A stretch of DNA of 64,000 nucleotides from Lachnospiraceae bacterium UBA2864 (GTDB taxonomy: Bacteria; Bacillota; Clostridia; Lachnospirales; Lachnospiraceae). The notes under the pieces are model-generated. The model made no database searches, had not been told where the DNA came from, and saw nothing but the letters and a program-made list of their open reading frames with translations. This document shows, piece by piece, positions 16,989 to 26,150 of this stretch (within the stretch, counting starts at the first letter, position 1; each line of letters starts with the position of its first letter). Position numbers and translations under genes: made by a program. Location of the stretch: positions 1 to 64,000 of the forward strand of contig DEFA01000051.1 of NCBI GenBank assembly GCA_002350525.1, in the 5' to 3' direction.

Positions 16989-17576
16989 ATGAAAGTATTT
17001 ATTGTATATTGCCATCCTTCAAAAGATAGTTTTACGTATAATGTATATAAATCTTTTGAACGAGGTTTAAGAGATGCAGGTCATGAGATTCTTATATCTG
17101 ATTTATATGATATGAATTTTAAAACGGATATAAGTGAAGAAGAATATTTACGAGAAACCTATTACAGAACTGATGGAATAAAATCAAAAGATGTCTTGCT
17201 CGAACAGGAAAAAATACAGAACAGTGATGCAATTGTGTTTATATATCCTGTATTTTGGACAGAAGCACCCGCAAAGCTTGTGGGTTGGTTTGACCGAATT
17301 TGGACAACAGGATTTGCTTATAAACCGGATCCTACGATGAAGGTTCTTGAAAAAGCATTATTTATAGTTTGTGCCGGAAAATCAATGAACTCTCTCATTG
17401 AAACAGGGGAAAAGAGTGCTATGGAAACAGTAATGCTGGGAGATAGAATTCGTGATAGAGCAAAAGAGAAGGAAATGGTTATTTTTGACAGTGTAACTCA
17501 TTGGAATGAAGAAGCACGAAGTGAGAATATTCCTCGACATCTTTCCAAGGCGTATGAAATGAGTATAAAATTTTGA
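16989..17576 (+). CDS. flavodoxin-fold NAD(P)H oxidoreductase (quinone reductase family)
   Basis: This 195-residue protein fits the Flavodoxin_2 family (MdaB/KefF/YwrO type). It opens with the FMN/FAD-binding strand MKVFIVYCHPSKDSFTYNVY, and the active-site loop reads YPVFWTEAPAKLVGWFDRIW, typical of two-electron quinone or nitro reductases. It would use NAD(P)H to reduce quinones or other electrophiles. The ATG has a moderate ribosome site, AGAGGT. It is alone on the plus strand behind the structured element, and a hairpin terminator follows. Confidence 0.88.
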   Translation: MKVFIVYCHPSKDSFTYNVYKSFERGLRDAGHEILISDLYDMNFKTDISEEEYLRETYYRTDGIKSKDVLLEQEKIQNSDAIVFIYPVFWTEAPAKLVGWFDRIWTTGFAYKPDPTMKVLEKALFIVCAGKSMNSLIETGEKSAMETVMLGDRIRDRAKEKEMVIFDSVTHWNEEARSENIPRHLSKAYEMSIKF

Positions 17577-17605
17577 GACAATCAAAGCTTCCTCACGAGA
17601 ATATA

Positions 17606-17645
17606 AAAGCGGCAGGAATAATATAAATCATTCCTGCCACTTCTA
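17606..17645. terminator. bidirectional terminator
   Basis: GGCAGGAA (17611-17618) pairs with TTCCTGCC (17631-17638). On the minus strand the stem is followed by GCTTTTATATTC, which suits the AraC-GyrI gene; it also lies behind the plus-strand oxidoreductase. Confidence 0.75.
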
Positions 17646-17683
17646 TCACTAATTGATTATTCTGTCTCAATATGTAAAATGAA

Positions 17684-18574
17684 TTACTTCTTTTTGATCG
17701 GAATCCATAATTCACAGAACACATCAGGTCTGGTTCCGTCGAAGTAAAGCTCGTAGTCCGTCTCTTCTGACGCTTCGTATCCCATTTGAGGCAAAAACTC
17801 CTTGTAGAACATCACCCAGGTCTTGGCTATACAGTCACCATCCTCACCCACACAGTCAAATACTACATATGTTCCGGTATTAACATCCCAGATTCGAAAG
17901 CCTTTCTTCTCCAGATCTTCCTGATCAAATTCAGCGGTATCCTCATCGATAATGATGCCTATGCCATATTCGAAGGTGTCCTTTCCTTCTGTCGTCGGAC
18001 TGCAAAGTCCATAAAGGTCACGTTTTCCGTCCTCTCTCAGCATCCAGATCGGAGAAAGCATCTGATTACTGTTAACCTCTCCCCAGAAGTCTGCCACATC
18101 ATGGTTAGCTTCGTCATTAATGATTCCGTTACTGAACTCTCTTACCAATGCAATAAATTTCTTTTCTTTTGTTTGAACTATACGATAATCCATTCGCTTA
18201 CCACCTTTCACAGATATAGTAATTGTAAGCGGATTGAAAAGTGTAAGTTTACCGACTTCTTCTCTGGCTGTTTTCGGGGCAACACCATGAAACCTTGTGA
18301 AAGCTTTTGTAAAACTTTCCGGTGTATCATAACCATACTTCATGGCCAGATCAGTAATCCTCGTATCTGTCTCCAACAGTTCTTTTCCCGCCAAAGATAG
18401 GCGCCGGTTTCTAATATATGCATTTGCCGTTAAGCCTGTCACGAAACTGAAAGCCCTGTGAAACTCATAGCTCGACATGTGCACCTGTTTCGCTACATCT
18501 TCATAGTTAATCTCTTCAAATAGATGCTCTTCCATATACGTTATGGCTTTTTGTAATGCTTCAATCCATTCCAC
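17684..18574 (-). CDS. AraC regulator with GyrI-like effector domain
   Basis: Residues 1-105 are an AraC DNA-binding domain (VAKQVHMSSYEFHRAFSFVT and IRNRRLSLAGKELLETD, then YDTPESFTKAFTRFHGVAP). Residues about 125-296 match the GyrI-like/BmrR-type small-molecule-binding domain (MDYRIVQTKEKKFIALVREF near its start, and the C-terminal YELYFDGTRPDVFCELWIPI). Such proteins bind hydrophobic compounds and activate efflux or detoxification genes. The start is GTG with AGGAGG six bases upstream. No obvious target gene adjoins, so it may act on itself or the oxidoreductase opposite. Confidence 0.9.
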   Translation of the reverse strand: MEWIEALQKAITYMEEHLFEEINYEDVAKQVHMSSYEFHRAFSFVTGLTANAYIRNRRLSLAGKELLETDTRITDLAMKYGYDTPESFTKAFTRFHGVAPKTAREEVGKLTLFNPLTITISVKGGKRMDYRIVQTKEKKFIALVREFSNGIINDEANHDVADFWGEVNSNQMLSPIWMLREDGKRDLYGLCSPTTEGKDTFEYGIGIIIDEDTAEFDQEDLEKKGFRIWDVNTGTYVVFDCVGEDGDCIAKTWVMFYKEFLPQMGYEASEETDYELYFDGTRPDVFCELWIPIKKK

Positions 18575-18929
18575 GTTTTCGTCCTCCTGCTTACACGTCC
18601 ATTATGGACAGAATCCGGAAAAGATACATTTCCCAGTTTGCGAAATTTTGTCAGGTTATTTTCAGTCAGCTTTCTACGAATAATACCTTCTTCTCAAGTT
18701 TTAGAATCAAGAAATACTATGTCACATTAATCTGTTTTATTCAACATTCAGTTTATGTATTTCATTTTGTAAATTATTTGTAAAATCATTAAACTTTTTA
18801 CAAGTTTGAAAAAACCTTTTTACATTTATGTTACACGCAGAGATTATCATCTGTTCATCGAAGCTGATACAACATCAGTCATCGGTAAAACACTTTTTAA
18901 TATTACTTAAACTACAGGAGGATTTAAAA
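18575..18929. other. intergenic region before the secreted protein gene
   Basis: No gene is seen. The right part is very AT-rich. TTTACA and TACATT, 18 bases apart around 18796-18825, could be a promoter for the plus-strand gene at 18930, and the left end must contain the promoter of the AraC-GyrI gene. Several GTAAA/TTTAC words occur around 18765-18825, but no clear operator emerges. Confidence 0.35.
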
Positions 18930-19577
18930 ATGGTAAATATTAAAAACTTGGCACTTACAGTAGGTATTACAGCAATGGCATCTTTAGCAGCCATTCCCGG
19001 ATTAAACGGAAATGTTGCAAGAAATGTTGATACCGGCAGCGATAATCCGATCGTTATCTTCAACGATAATGATGGGTCTGAATCATCGGATACAGTCGAG
19101 ACGGTGTATATGAGCGCTCGTTCCGATATCTATGATTCTAATATCAACGCAGATGATTATGCGGCATATCTGCATAACGCGTCACCTGACGGATTCAAAG
19201 ATCCGATCATCAGGGAAGATGCGGCATCAATGAGCTCCTATTATGATATCAGAGATGCAAAGTACGAAGCCATGTGTTACGGAACAGGAATCGGATTCGG
19301 CGATTATCTGTTCACTGAAGGATACTCTTTCACAGATGAATATTCAGACGACGGCGGCGACTTCATATATACAGTATATACCGTTAAATGTACAAAAAAT
19401 GAGTTTAAATCCTATCTTGACGAGCTGAAGAGCAAGAATGATGTAACAGTAATTTCAGAGCATCAGTATGATGAACTTGTTGTTGGACTATATGAGGGCA
19501 GTGATAAAGTACATTACACTGTGCAGTATGATTCGGAGAATGAAGTACTTGTACAGGAAGCGTCAGCTGTCAAATAA
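18930..19577 (+). CDS. secreted protein of unknown function
   Basis: The 215-residue product begins with a short basic end and a hydrophobic segment (residues 7-23, LALTVGITAMASLAAIP), ending near LNGNVA, so it is probably exported. The mature part is acidic and rich in D, S and Y, without cysteine pairs or recognised domains, and the C-terminus reads VHYTVQYDSENEVLVQ. The start at 18930 is set by the ribosome site AGGAGG nine bases upstream; earlier in-frame codons lack one. It forms its own unit ended by a strong terminator. No neighbour hints at function. Confidence 0.75.
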   Translation: MVNIKNLALTVGITAMASLAAIPGLNGNVARNVDTGSDNPIVIFNDNDGSESSDTVETVYMSARSDIYDSNINADDYAAYLHNASPDGFKDPIIREDAASMSSYYDIRDAKYEAMCYGTGIGFGDYLFTEGYSFTDEYSDDGGDFIYTVYTVKCTKNEFKSYLDELKSKNDVTVISEHQYDELVVGLYEGSDKVHYTVQYDSENEVLVQEASAVK

Positions 19578-19644
19578 CTTCCGTTAGAAACATGCGCCGC
19601 ATGTGTGTGAATTAAAGTCTGCGCCGCTAAAGCGCACTATCAAT

Positions 19645-19687
19645 ATATCCGTCCCACATGATACATGTGGGACGGATATTTCTTTTC
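19645..19687 (+). terminator. strong terminator after the secreted protein gene
   Basis: ATATCCGTCCCACATG and its complement ATGTGGGACGGATAT form a stem of about 15 bp with a 4-base loop, followed by TTCTTTT. Confidence 0.85.
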
Positions 19688-19694
19688 AGTGATC

Positions 19695-20288
19695 TTATAT
19701 GATATTTCTTATGTTTTCCCAGTCGAAACATCTGATATAATTATCATTCACAAATTCCGCTTCCCTATTCCATGGCCTGTCATATACCAGCACCTTAAGA
19801 TCCGGAAGATGATCAAAGAACTTAAAAGCTTTAGGTGAATCTTCTACAGCATAATCAAACTCCATCTTATAATAGTCTTCAAGCTTAAGACTGAAATCAC
19901 CGTTTCTTATAATGCCTTCTCGCCCATATTTATCCAGACAGTATAATCTGACGTTCTTCAATCCGTGATCATCCAGCCACGTGCGCGACGGTTCATAAGA
20001 GCTGAATGGCCTTCCTGTAATTACGGATACCTCATGCCCCGCTGAAATCCATTCATTAATTACCTTGGATGCTCCCGGGGTTTCTTCAAACGTAAGCAGA
20101 ACTTCCGGTTCATGACCTTTGAGCAAAAATCGTTCATACTGCTCGCTGTCCAGATTAAATACTTTATACAGTTCAAAGAATTTCATATTCTCATAAGGAA
20201 CATGTATATCAAACATCTCTGCTGCAAGGTTTGAAAAATACCTCGCGGTTTCACAGATGCAATCATCGAAATCAACATATATTTTCAT
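19695..20288 (-). CDS. HAD-superfamily nucleotidase-like protein
   Basis: The 197-residue protein starts with the HAD catalytic motif I at residues 5-9 (VDFDDCICETA; nucleophile D6, acid D8). Motif II is in VITGRPF and motif III/IV around EFDYAVEDSPKAF. The arrangement resembles the 5'(3')-deoxyribonucleotidase/YqfW group of small HAD phosphatases. It would remove phosphate from a nucleotide or similar metabolite; the substrate is not known. Its ribosome site is GGAGGAAACGG. The next upstream gene on this strand is 58 bp away, so they may be co-transcribed. Confidence 0.75.
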   Translation of the reverse strand: MKIYVDFDDCICETARYFSNLAAEMFDIHVPYENMKFFELYKVFNLDSEQYERFLLKGHEPEVLLTFEETPGASKVINEWISAGHEVSVITGRPFSSYEPSRTWLDDHGLKNVRLYCLDKYGREGIIRNGDFSLKLEDYYKMEFDYAVEDSPKAFKFFDHLPDLKVLVYDRPWNREAEFVNDNYIRCFDWENIRNII

Positions 20289-20346
20289 GGTCTTCCGTTT
20301 CCTCCGTTTTATACGTCTGCCTTATACTATTGAAATTATATAGCAC

Positions 20347-20907
20347 TCAGCCCCTGAAGTATTTTGCAAAGGTCTTATTATACTCCTCTATATATTTTAG
20401 TCTCCTCGGTTCATCAGTCTTTTTCATCCTGAAAAATCCTGCCTCTTCAGGTTCATCGATACACTCAAAATCCGCAATTTTTCTCATGATCATATCCATT
20501 CTGAGTCCGTAAGGAGTTTTCTCACATATCATACGTACGGGAGACCTGTGGAACGTTATACTATCCCGCATATTATCGATAATATTCAATCTGTTGTGAA
20601 GATTGATTCTGCCGGGCATTTCCTCCATCGCATCAAGCAGCCTTTTCACATAACCTTTAATATCCTGTATATGTCCAAGCTCCAATATACTCAAAATATA
20701 GGCATGGCTATACCAGGTTCTGTCATCAAAATCCAAAAGGTTTTTAAATTCATCTTCCAGCATATCCTCATCCCACTTCGCGAGAACTTCATCGGAAATG
20801 TGCATATCCATGAACTCCCCGGTAGTTTCGGCACCCGTTTCATGCCACATCACATACGAATCCCCTCTGAATTCCTTATAATACTTTTCAGCTTCCTCTA
20901 TAGTCAT
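20347..20907 (-). CDS. hypothetical cytoplasmic protein
   Basis: No family is recognised for this 186-residue protein. It is acidic and mostly helical (MTIEEAEKYYKEFRGDSYVM at the N-terminus) with several W, H and M residues and no membrane segment or signal peptide. GAGAGGG precedes the ATG. It lies upstream of the HAD nucleotidase on the same strand and might be co-transcribed with it. Residue pattern and codon use look like the neighbours. Confidence 0.6.
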   Translation of the reverse strand: MTIEEAEKYYKEFRGDSYVMWHETGAETTGEFMDMHISDEVLAKWDEDMLEDEFKNLLDFDDRTWYSHAYILSILELGHIQDIKGYVKRLLDAMEEMPGRINLHNRLNIIDNMRDSITFHRSPVRMICEKTPYGLRMDMIMRKIADFECIDEPEEAGFFRMKKTDEPRRLKYIEEYNKTFAKYFRG

Positions 20908-21090
20908 ACAATTGCCCTCTCTTTTGTTACTTAACAGCCCCCTCCGTAACCTCTGCAGTTACAGAATTCATTATACCATGTTCTTCTCTCTCTGTGTAAA
21001 GCCTTTCTCCGGCTTGAGCAGTTCCGGAAGCACTTTCTGCTTTGATGCGGAAAAAGTTATAGACGAATATAATACCGGACAATAATAATA

Positions 21091-21136
21091 GGGGTAACAC
21101 AGAATGAACTAATATACATCCATTCTGTGTTACCCC
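21091..21136 (-). terminator. terminator-like long hairpin after cysS
   Basis: GGGGTAACACAGAATG (21091-21106) pairs with CATTCTGTGTTACCCC (21121-21136), a perfect 16-bp stem around a 14-base loop. On the minus strand it is followed by TATTATTATTG, a weak U-tract. It ends cysS transcription. Confidence 0.75.
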
Positions 21137-21161
21137 TTGATCATTCGCAGCTTTTAAAATT

Positions 21162-22646
21162 TTATATCAAATTCCATTTAACACCCTCACGGGTATCCTT
21201 TATCTCAACGCCTTTTGCAAGAAGTTCGTCACGGATTGCATCGGCTTTTGCGAAATCCTTGGCTTTCTTGGCTGCGGCTCTCTGCTCGATTGCCTCCTTA
21301 ATGAATGCCTCAAGTTCAGGATCGATATCTGCGGAATCGTCAAGAAGCGCATGTCCTATAAGATCAAGTGAAAGCACTTTGTCAAAGCTGTCGACTACAG
21401 CAAGCTTGGTAGCCGCATTCGTATCAGCCTTGAGAATATCATATAAAAGCGTGATTGCCATTGAAGTATTGAGATCATTTGAGATTGCATCCGCAAATTT
21501 ATCCTCAAACTCTTTCTTAACACCGGCATCTATATCTGAACGGTTTCTTATAGCCTCAAGGAAAGAGTCCCTGTTTTCGGCCGCTGCCTTAATTGTCTCA
21601 TCGGAATTAATAAGCGATTCGACTTTCTTCACAAGATTATTATAAGCGGTAACCGTGTTATCCAGAACTTCATATGAGAACTCGAGCGGTTTTCTGTAAT
21701 GTGACTGCAAGCAGAAAAATCTGTATACAAGCGGATCGTAACCTTTCTCCTGAAGTACCGAAACCGTAAGAACCGCTCCCTTGGACTTACTCATCTTTCC
21801 CGATCTGTCATTCAGGTGATTTGAGTGGAACCAGTATTTGCACCATCTGTGGCCCAGATAGCTCTCCGACTGCGCAATCTCATTTGTATGATGTGGGAAA
21901 ATGTTATCCACACCGCCGCAGTGAATATCAACATACTCTCCAAGATGTTTTATGGAAATGCATGAGCACTCAATATGCCATCCCGGATATCCTACTCCCC
22001 ACGGGCTGTCCCATTTAAGAGCCTGATCTTCGAATTTTGATTTTGTAAACCAGAGAACAAAATCCGTCTTGTTTCTCTTAGCCAGATCCTCTTCAACGTC
22101 ATCACGAACACCTATCTGAAGCTGTTCTTTTTCAATAGCCGAAGAGAATACATAATACTCTTCAAGCTTGCTGGTATCAAAATATACATTTCCACCTGCC
22201 ACGTAAGCGTATCCCTTGTCGAGAAGCGTCTCAACCATATGGATAAACTCCGGAATACAGTTGGTTGCAGGCTCTATAACATCAGGACGCTTGTTTCCCA
22301 CAGAATCAAAATCCTTGAAGAATGCCTTTGCATAAAAATCCGCAATCTCCATGATCGTCTTATGCTCACGCTTAGCTCCTTCAAGCATCTTATCCTCACC
22401 CGTATCTGCATCCGACGAAAGGTGTCCGACATCTGTTATATTCATTACACGTTTTACATCATAGCCACAATACTCAAGTGCTTTGATGAGTGTATCCTGC
22501 ATGATGTAAGTACGGATATTTCCTATATGTGCAAAGTGATAGACTGTAGGTCCACAGGTGTACATAGAAACCTTACCCTCTTCATTTGGTATAAACTCTT
22601 CAACCGTTCTTGAGAGCGTGTTGTAAAAACTGAATTTACGCGCCAT
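21162..22646 (-). CDS. cysS: cysteinyl-tRNA synthetase
   Basis: The 494-residue enzyme charges tRNA-Cys. The class I signature is present as HIGN at residues 40-43 after the zinc ligand C31 (TCGPTVYHFAHIGN), and the second signature as GKMSKSKG. Zinc-site residues occur in HIECSCISIKH and PHHTNEIAQSES. The C-terminus carries the usual helical DALR-like and anticodon-recognition segments. Length is normal. AAGGAG precedes the ATG. No T-box leader motif was seen in the 250 bp upstream. It stands alone. Confidence 0.97.
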   Translation of the reverse strand: MARKFSFYNTLSRTVEEFIPNEEGKVSMYTCGPTVYHFAHIGNIRTYIMQDTLIKALEYCGYDVKRVMNITDVGHLSSDADTGEDKMLEGAKREHKTIMEIADFYAKAFFKDFDSVGNKRPDVIEPATNCIPEFIHMVETLLDKGYAYVAGGNVYFDTSKLEEYYVFSSAIEKEQLQIGVRDDVEEDLAKRNKTDFVLWFTKSKFEDQALKWDSPWGVGYPGWHIECSCISIKHLGEYVDIHCGGVDNIFPHHTNEIAQSESYLGHRWCKYWFHSNHLNDRSGKMSKSKGAVLTVSVLQEKGYDPLVYRFFCLQSHYRKPLEFSYEVLDNTVTAYNNLVKKVESLINSDETIKAAAENRDSFLEAIRNRSDIDAGVKKEFEDKFADAISNDLNTSMAITLLYDILKADTNAATKLAVVDSFDKVLSLDLIGHALLDDSADIDPELEAFIKEAIEQRAAAKKAKDFAKADAIRDELLAKGVEIKDTREGVKWNLI

Positions 22647-22896
22647 TTTCTTTACTCCTTGACCATAATATATATCTCAAATTATATTTTATAAAAACAC
22701 TAAACTGAATTATAACAAATATACTATCGATACTTCAAGATTTGTGCACTACTATTCACGACTGAATTTCAATCATATAAGATAGTATCGTTCAAATATC
22801 TTTCAAAATTTAATTTATCTTTAATCTTCTCTAAAAGACTGTTTAATCAGACGATGTTATCATTTACTCATAAAATCAAAAGAAAGGAGCAGCAAC

Positions 22897-23070
22897 ATGG
22901 GTAATATCGTATATTTTAACAATATGAAGAATGCCGGAAGATTCAATGGTTTTATCTGGTCAATATGCGGAAATGATCTGCATGTATACCGTGATGATGA
23001 AGAAGTTCCTGAAGACAGCCTCATCTATCAGCAGATAAAAAACAGACTGAACTTTAGAAAGGCATCTTAA
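22897..23070 (+). CDS. small hypothetical protein, 57 residues
   Basis: A short frame with a very good ribosome site (GAAAGGAGC, 5-6 bases from ATG) encodes MGNIVYFNNMKNAGRFNGFI, then WSICGNDLHVYRDDEEVPED and SLIYQQIKNRLNFRKAS. It is soluble, with no recognised family. It is transcribed away from cysS and ended by a strong terminator 30 bp after the stop, which supports real expression as a single small gene. Confidence 0.65.
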   Translation: MGNIVYFNNMKNAGRFNGFIWSICGNDLHVYRDDEEVPEDSLIYQQIKNRLNFRKAS

Positions 23071-23100
23071 AATGAATTCAGAACAAATAAACAGCATGTA

Positions 23101-23140
23101 AAAGGGAGAGGAAACGATAATTGTTACCTCTCCTTTTTTA
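23101..23140. terminator. bidirectional Rho-independent terminator
   Basis: GGAGAGG (23105-23111) pairs with CCTCTCC (23127-23133), extended by inner pairs, followed by TTTTTTA on plus and by CTTTTAC on minus. It serves the small plus-strand gene and the alpha-galactosidase gene that ends at 23145. Confidence 0.85.
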
Positions 23141-23144
23141 TGAT

Positions 23145-25244
23145 TTATTCCGATTGTCCATCCGTAAGCAGAATTGCCACAGCGTCAAAACTCTCTTCAA
23201 ATTTCAGTCTGAGAGAGTCTTTCTCAATCCTGATGTCATGACTTCCCTGCTCATACACATCTCTTATCTTATAGTCCCCCTTAAGCGGCACGGCTATATC
23301 CTGCACGCCCTCATGAGCAAATGAATGAACTATTATCAGCACCTGACCGTTTTTCCCATAGCGTACTCCTGCCTGATAATCCATTAAATCCCTGTTCGAA
23401 TTCTGAAACGGTCCGAAACGTTCTGTTACGCCGCTTATGATAACCGGAGAGGCCTGTTTATAAAATATTACTCCTCTTCTTGCAAGAGACCACTGCTCCA
23501 AGCTTAGATCACATACATCTCCCGAGATACACAGTACACCATACATGGCCGCACAGACAGAATATGCTATACGCTTCAACTCATCTTCTTTACGAAGTAC
23601 TGCCCAGATCTGACTCTTTTGTGCAAGGATCAGATTCTGTAGATCGGCTGCTATAACCGGTATCTCCTTTTCTTCATGTGCATCGGAAAATGAAAGATAA
23701 TCTGCAAGTTCCATAAATCCCGGCTCAAGTCTGTGGCCACCGGAAGAGCACACCTCTATAGCGATTCCCGGAACACTCTCTCTGATCTTACGGAAGAAAG
23801 CTTTTGTCGCCTCTATACAGGATCTTAAACCTTCACCCGGACTGTCCGATCCGTCACATCCTATGCCGATGGTATCATTATAATCAATCTTTATATAAGA
23901 AAAGCCGTTATCGTTTAGGAAGTCTATAACCTTTTCGGTCAGATAGTTTTCTACCCATTCACTTCTCATATCCCAGAATCGTCTGGTACCGGAAATTATA
24001 ACCTTACCGTCCCTTGTGAGAAGATGCGCTGTGTCTTCGACTTTGTCCGAATCCTTTCCGACAACTTCCAGTTCAAACCAGATACCGGCCTTCATTCCGG
24101 CGTCATTTATCATGCTGACTGCTTTTTTGATACCGTTCGGAAACAGGTCGTCCGCGACTTTCCAGTCTCCCATATTATCCTGCCAGCCCTTGACCGAATC
24201 CGCATACCAGCCTGCGTCGATCACGAAATATTCGAAATCCTTACCGCTTATCACCGACAGAAGTTTCTTTATCACCTCTTCTCCCGGTTCACCCCAGGTT
24301 GTACAGTATTCATTGAATATTGCAGGTAAAGTAGAGACTCTCTGCTTCTCGGACAGATTACTCCTTTGTACATCCAGAAGTCTGTCGCACATAGTGGTAA
24401 AATCCACCCGTACCGCTGTGAGATAGGCCTCGGGTGTTGTAAATTCTTCTCCACATTTAAGATTTTTCCTCCAATGTCCGAAGTCATAATCCGCCAGTCC
24501 CGCACTAAGACTAAGCCCCTTATCGATTCTTACGGCCTCCATCTGCCAGGAAGATGAACATGCCAGTGTTATTCCCCAGAAGATATTTCTCTGTCTGTCC
24601 TCTATAGCTGCAAAAGGGAAATATCCTCTTACGGGCATGGAACCTATACAGCCGAACTTCTCACATCTCACTCCGAAATCTGCCCATGAAGGCTCCAGAA
24701 GAAGGTCTTCTACAGCCCGTTCTTCATGTCTTCCTTCAGCACTCCATCTGCTCCTGTAACGGTGAAGAAAGAGTCTTCCCCTTCCCGTGTCCGAAGCATA
24801 AGGCGTCAATCCGAACAGATTTACGGATGAAAGTGCTTCGATAAAGCACTCCTCATTCGAAACATTTCTGATCTTCGTATATACTCTGACTCCTCTCGAA
24901 CCGGACGACGCGACAACTATATGATCGGCCTTTATTCCGCCGGAGAATCGCACCGTTGTTGTGATGGTTTTTTCATCTTCTGTCTCTTTAATGATCTGCG
25001 ACTCATATACCATAGACATTGTGAGCGCGCTGTTATGTCTTGTCTCACCTGCCGCAAACCCGATCGATGTGGCATCCCCGACAGCCGATATCTGTATAAG
25101 CGGATCCGGACGGATCGAATCAAAATCTTCACCTTCTTCCCCTGCCGGCAGAAGTGAAAAAGAAACCTGACCTGAAGGGGCAATAAGATAGACCGCCTCC
25201 ATATCCGAAATCGGAATCCTTATCTGTTTTTCAACATTTTTCAT
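23145..25244 (-). CDS. GH36-like alpha-galactosidase, second enzyme of the locus
   Basis: This 699-residue enzyme belongs to glycoside hydrolase clan D, close to GH36 or a sister group. The catalytic barrel contains FEYFVIDAGWYAD, then the nucleophile aspartate in FSYIKIDYND and the acid/base aspartate in YLSFSDAHEE; CSSGGHRLEPGF is the usual substrate loop. It would cut terminal alpha-galactose from raffinose-type sugars or galactosides. It has no signal peptide, so it acts in the cytoplasm on imported sugar. ATG at 25244 is chosen because AGGAGGAA lies upstream; the longer frame begins with TTG before that site. It is the last gene of the transporter operon, 58 bp after the permease. Confidence 0.85.
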   Translation of the reverse strand: MKNVEKQIRIPISDMEAVYLIAPSGQVSFSLLPAGEEGEDFDSIRPDPLIQISAVGDATSIGFAAGETRHNSALTMSMVYESQIIKETEDEKTITTTVRFSGGIKADHIVVASSGSRGVRVYTKIRNVSNEECFIEALSSVNLFGLTPYASDTGRGRLFLHRYRSRWSAEGRHEERAVEDLLLEPSWADFGVRCEKFGCIGSMPVRGYFPFAAIEDRQRNIFWGITLACSSSWQMEAVRIDKGLSLSAGLADYDFGHWRKNLKCGEEFTTPEAYLTAVRVDFTTMCDRLLDVQRSNLSEKQRVSTLPAIFNEYCTTWGEPGEEVIKKLLSVISGKDFEYFVIDAGWYADSVKGWQDNMGDWKVADDLFPNGIKKAVSMINDAGMKAGIWFELEVVGKDSDKVEDTAHLLTRDGKVIISGTRRFWDMRSEWVENYLTEKVIDFLNDNGFSYIKIDYNDTIGIGCDGSDSPGEGLRSCIEATKAFFRKIRESVPGIAIEVCSSGGHRLEPGFMELADYLSFSDAHEEKEIPVIAADLQNLILAQKSQIWAVLRKEDELKRIAYSVCAAMYGVLCISGDVCDLSLEQWSLARRGVIFYKQASPVIISGVTERFGPFQNSNRDLMDYQAGVRYGKNGQVLIIVHSFAHEGVQDIAVPLKGDYKIRDVYEQGSHDIRIEKDSLRLKFEESFDAVAILLTDGQSE

Positions 25245-25302
25245 ATTATCTGTGCTTCCTCCTCTATGTGACAAAAGACAGGCCTAAGCCTGTCTTCTGC
25301 TG

Positions 25303-26133
25303 TTATTGTTTACTTCCCGATGTTGCTATACCCTCGATAAACTGCTTCTGGAACATCACATACAGGATGATCATCGGCACGCACGAGATAAGTGCTGCCA
25401 TCATAAGCTCCGGATATTTCTGCTGATACTGGCCGTTCATTTTTGCCAGTGCGCTGGCCAGTGTTGTTGCCTTATTATCAGGGCATACTATCATAGGCCA
25501 CATCAGGTCCTTATATGCAAATACCGCTGTAAAGATACTAAGTGCCACAAGTGAAGACTTGGTGAGCGGTGCCATGATGTATAAAAATGTCTGTGGAATG
25601 TTACATCCGTCCAGTCTTGCCGCATCCTCCAGATCACGAGGAAGCTGCATGAATGCCTGTCTGAGAAGGAAGGTTCCGAAAGCCGAAACCATACCCGGAA
25701 ATACCAGACCAAGGATTGAATTTGTCCAATGCAGATTACTTACCATGATGTACTGCGGAATAATGAAAATCTGTACCGGTATCATCATCTGTAATAGTAC
25801 AATGCCGAACATTATTTTTTTACCCTTAAATTCCAGCCTTGCAAATGCATATCCGCTGATTGCCGAAGTAATCAAAGCAAGTACAACTCTTATCGCGATC
25901 ATTGCCAGTGTATTGGCATATAATCTGACAAAGTCCATCGCCTTAACGACATTTCCGAAGTTTTCCACCTGCCACTTCTTCGGTACGATTACGAAAGGAT
26001 CAACCTGCATAGTCTCTGCTACGGTCTTAAATGCCGTAAGCAGCATCCATAAAAACGGAACTATCATAGGTATAGATGCCAGGATCAGGACAACATATGT
26101 AATTGCTTTATTTGTCTTACTTTTAGATTTCAT
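25303..26133 (-). CDS. sugar ABC transporter permease, MalG type
   Basis: The 276-residue inner membrane protein has six membrane segments and the CUT1 EAA loop EDAARLDGCNIPQTFLYIMA that contacts the transport ATPase. It pairs with the MalF-type permease directly upstream to carry an oligosaccharide, presumably an alpha-galactoside given the flanking galactosidases. GGGAGATG precedes the ATG. The operon has no ATPase gene, so a shared MsmK/MalK-like protein encoded elsewhere is likely. Confidence 0.93.
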   Translation of the reverse strand: MKSKSKTNKAITYVVLILASIPMIVPFLWMLLTAFKTVAETMQVDPFVIVPKKWQVENFGNVVKAMDFVRLYANTLAMIAIRVVLALITSAISGYAFARLEFKGKKIMFGIVLLQMMIPVQIFIIPQYIMVSNLHWTNSILGLVFPGMVSAFGTFLLRQAFMQLPRDLEDAARLDGCNIPQTFLYIMAPLTKSSLVALSIFTAVFAYKDLMWPMIVCPDNKATTLASALAKMNGQYQQKYPELMMAALISCVPMIILYVMFQKQFIEGIATSGSKQ

Positions 26134-26150
26134 AAGTTATTCATCTCCCT

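Noticed and set aside
16629..17015. Minus-strand frame of 128 codons across the structured element
   Set aside because: It crosses the GC-richer hairpin element and the start of a plus-strand gene, has no ribosome site and an unnatural residue mixture.
22647..22896. Possible T-box leader before cysS
   Set aside because: No specifier loop or conserved T-box sequence was found in the 250 bases upstream.
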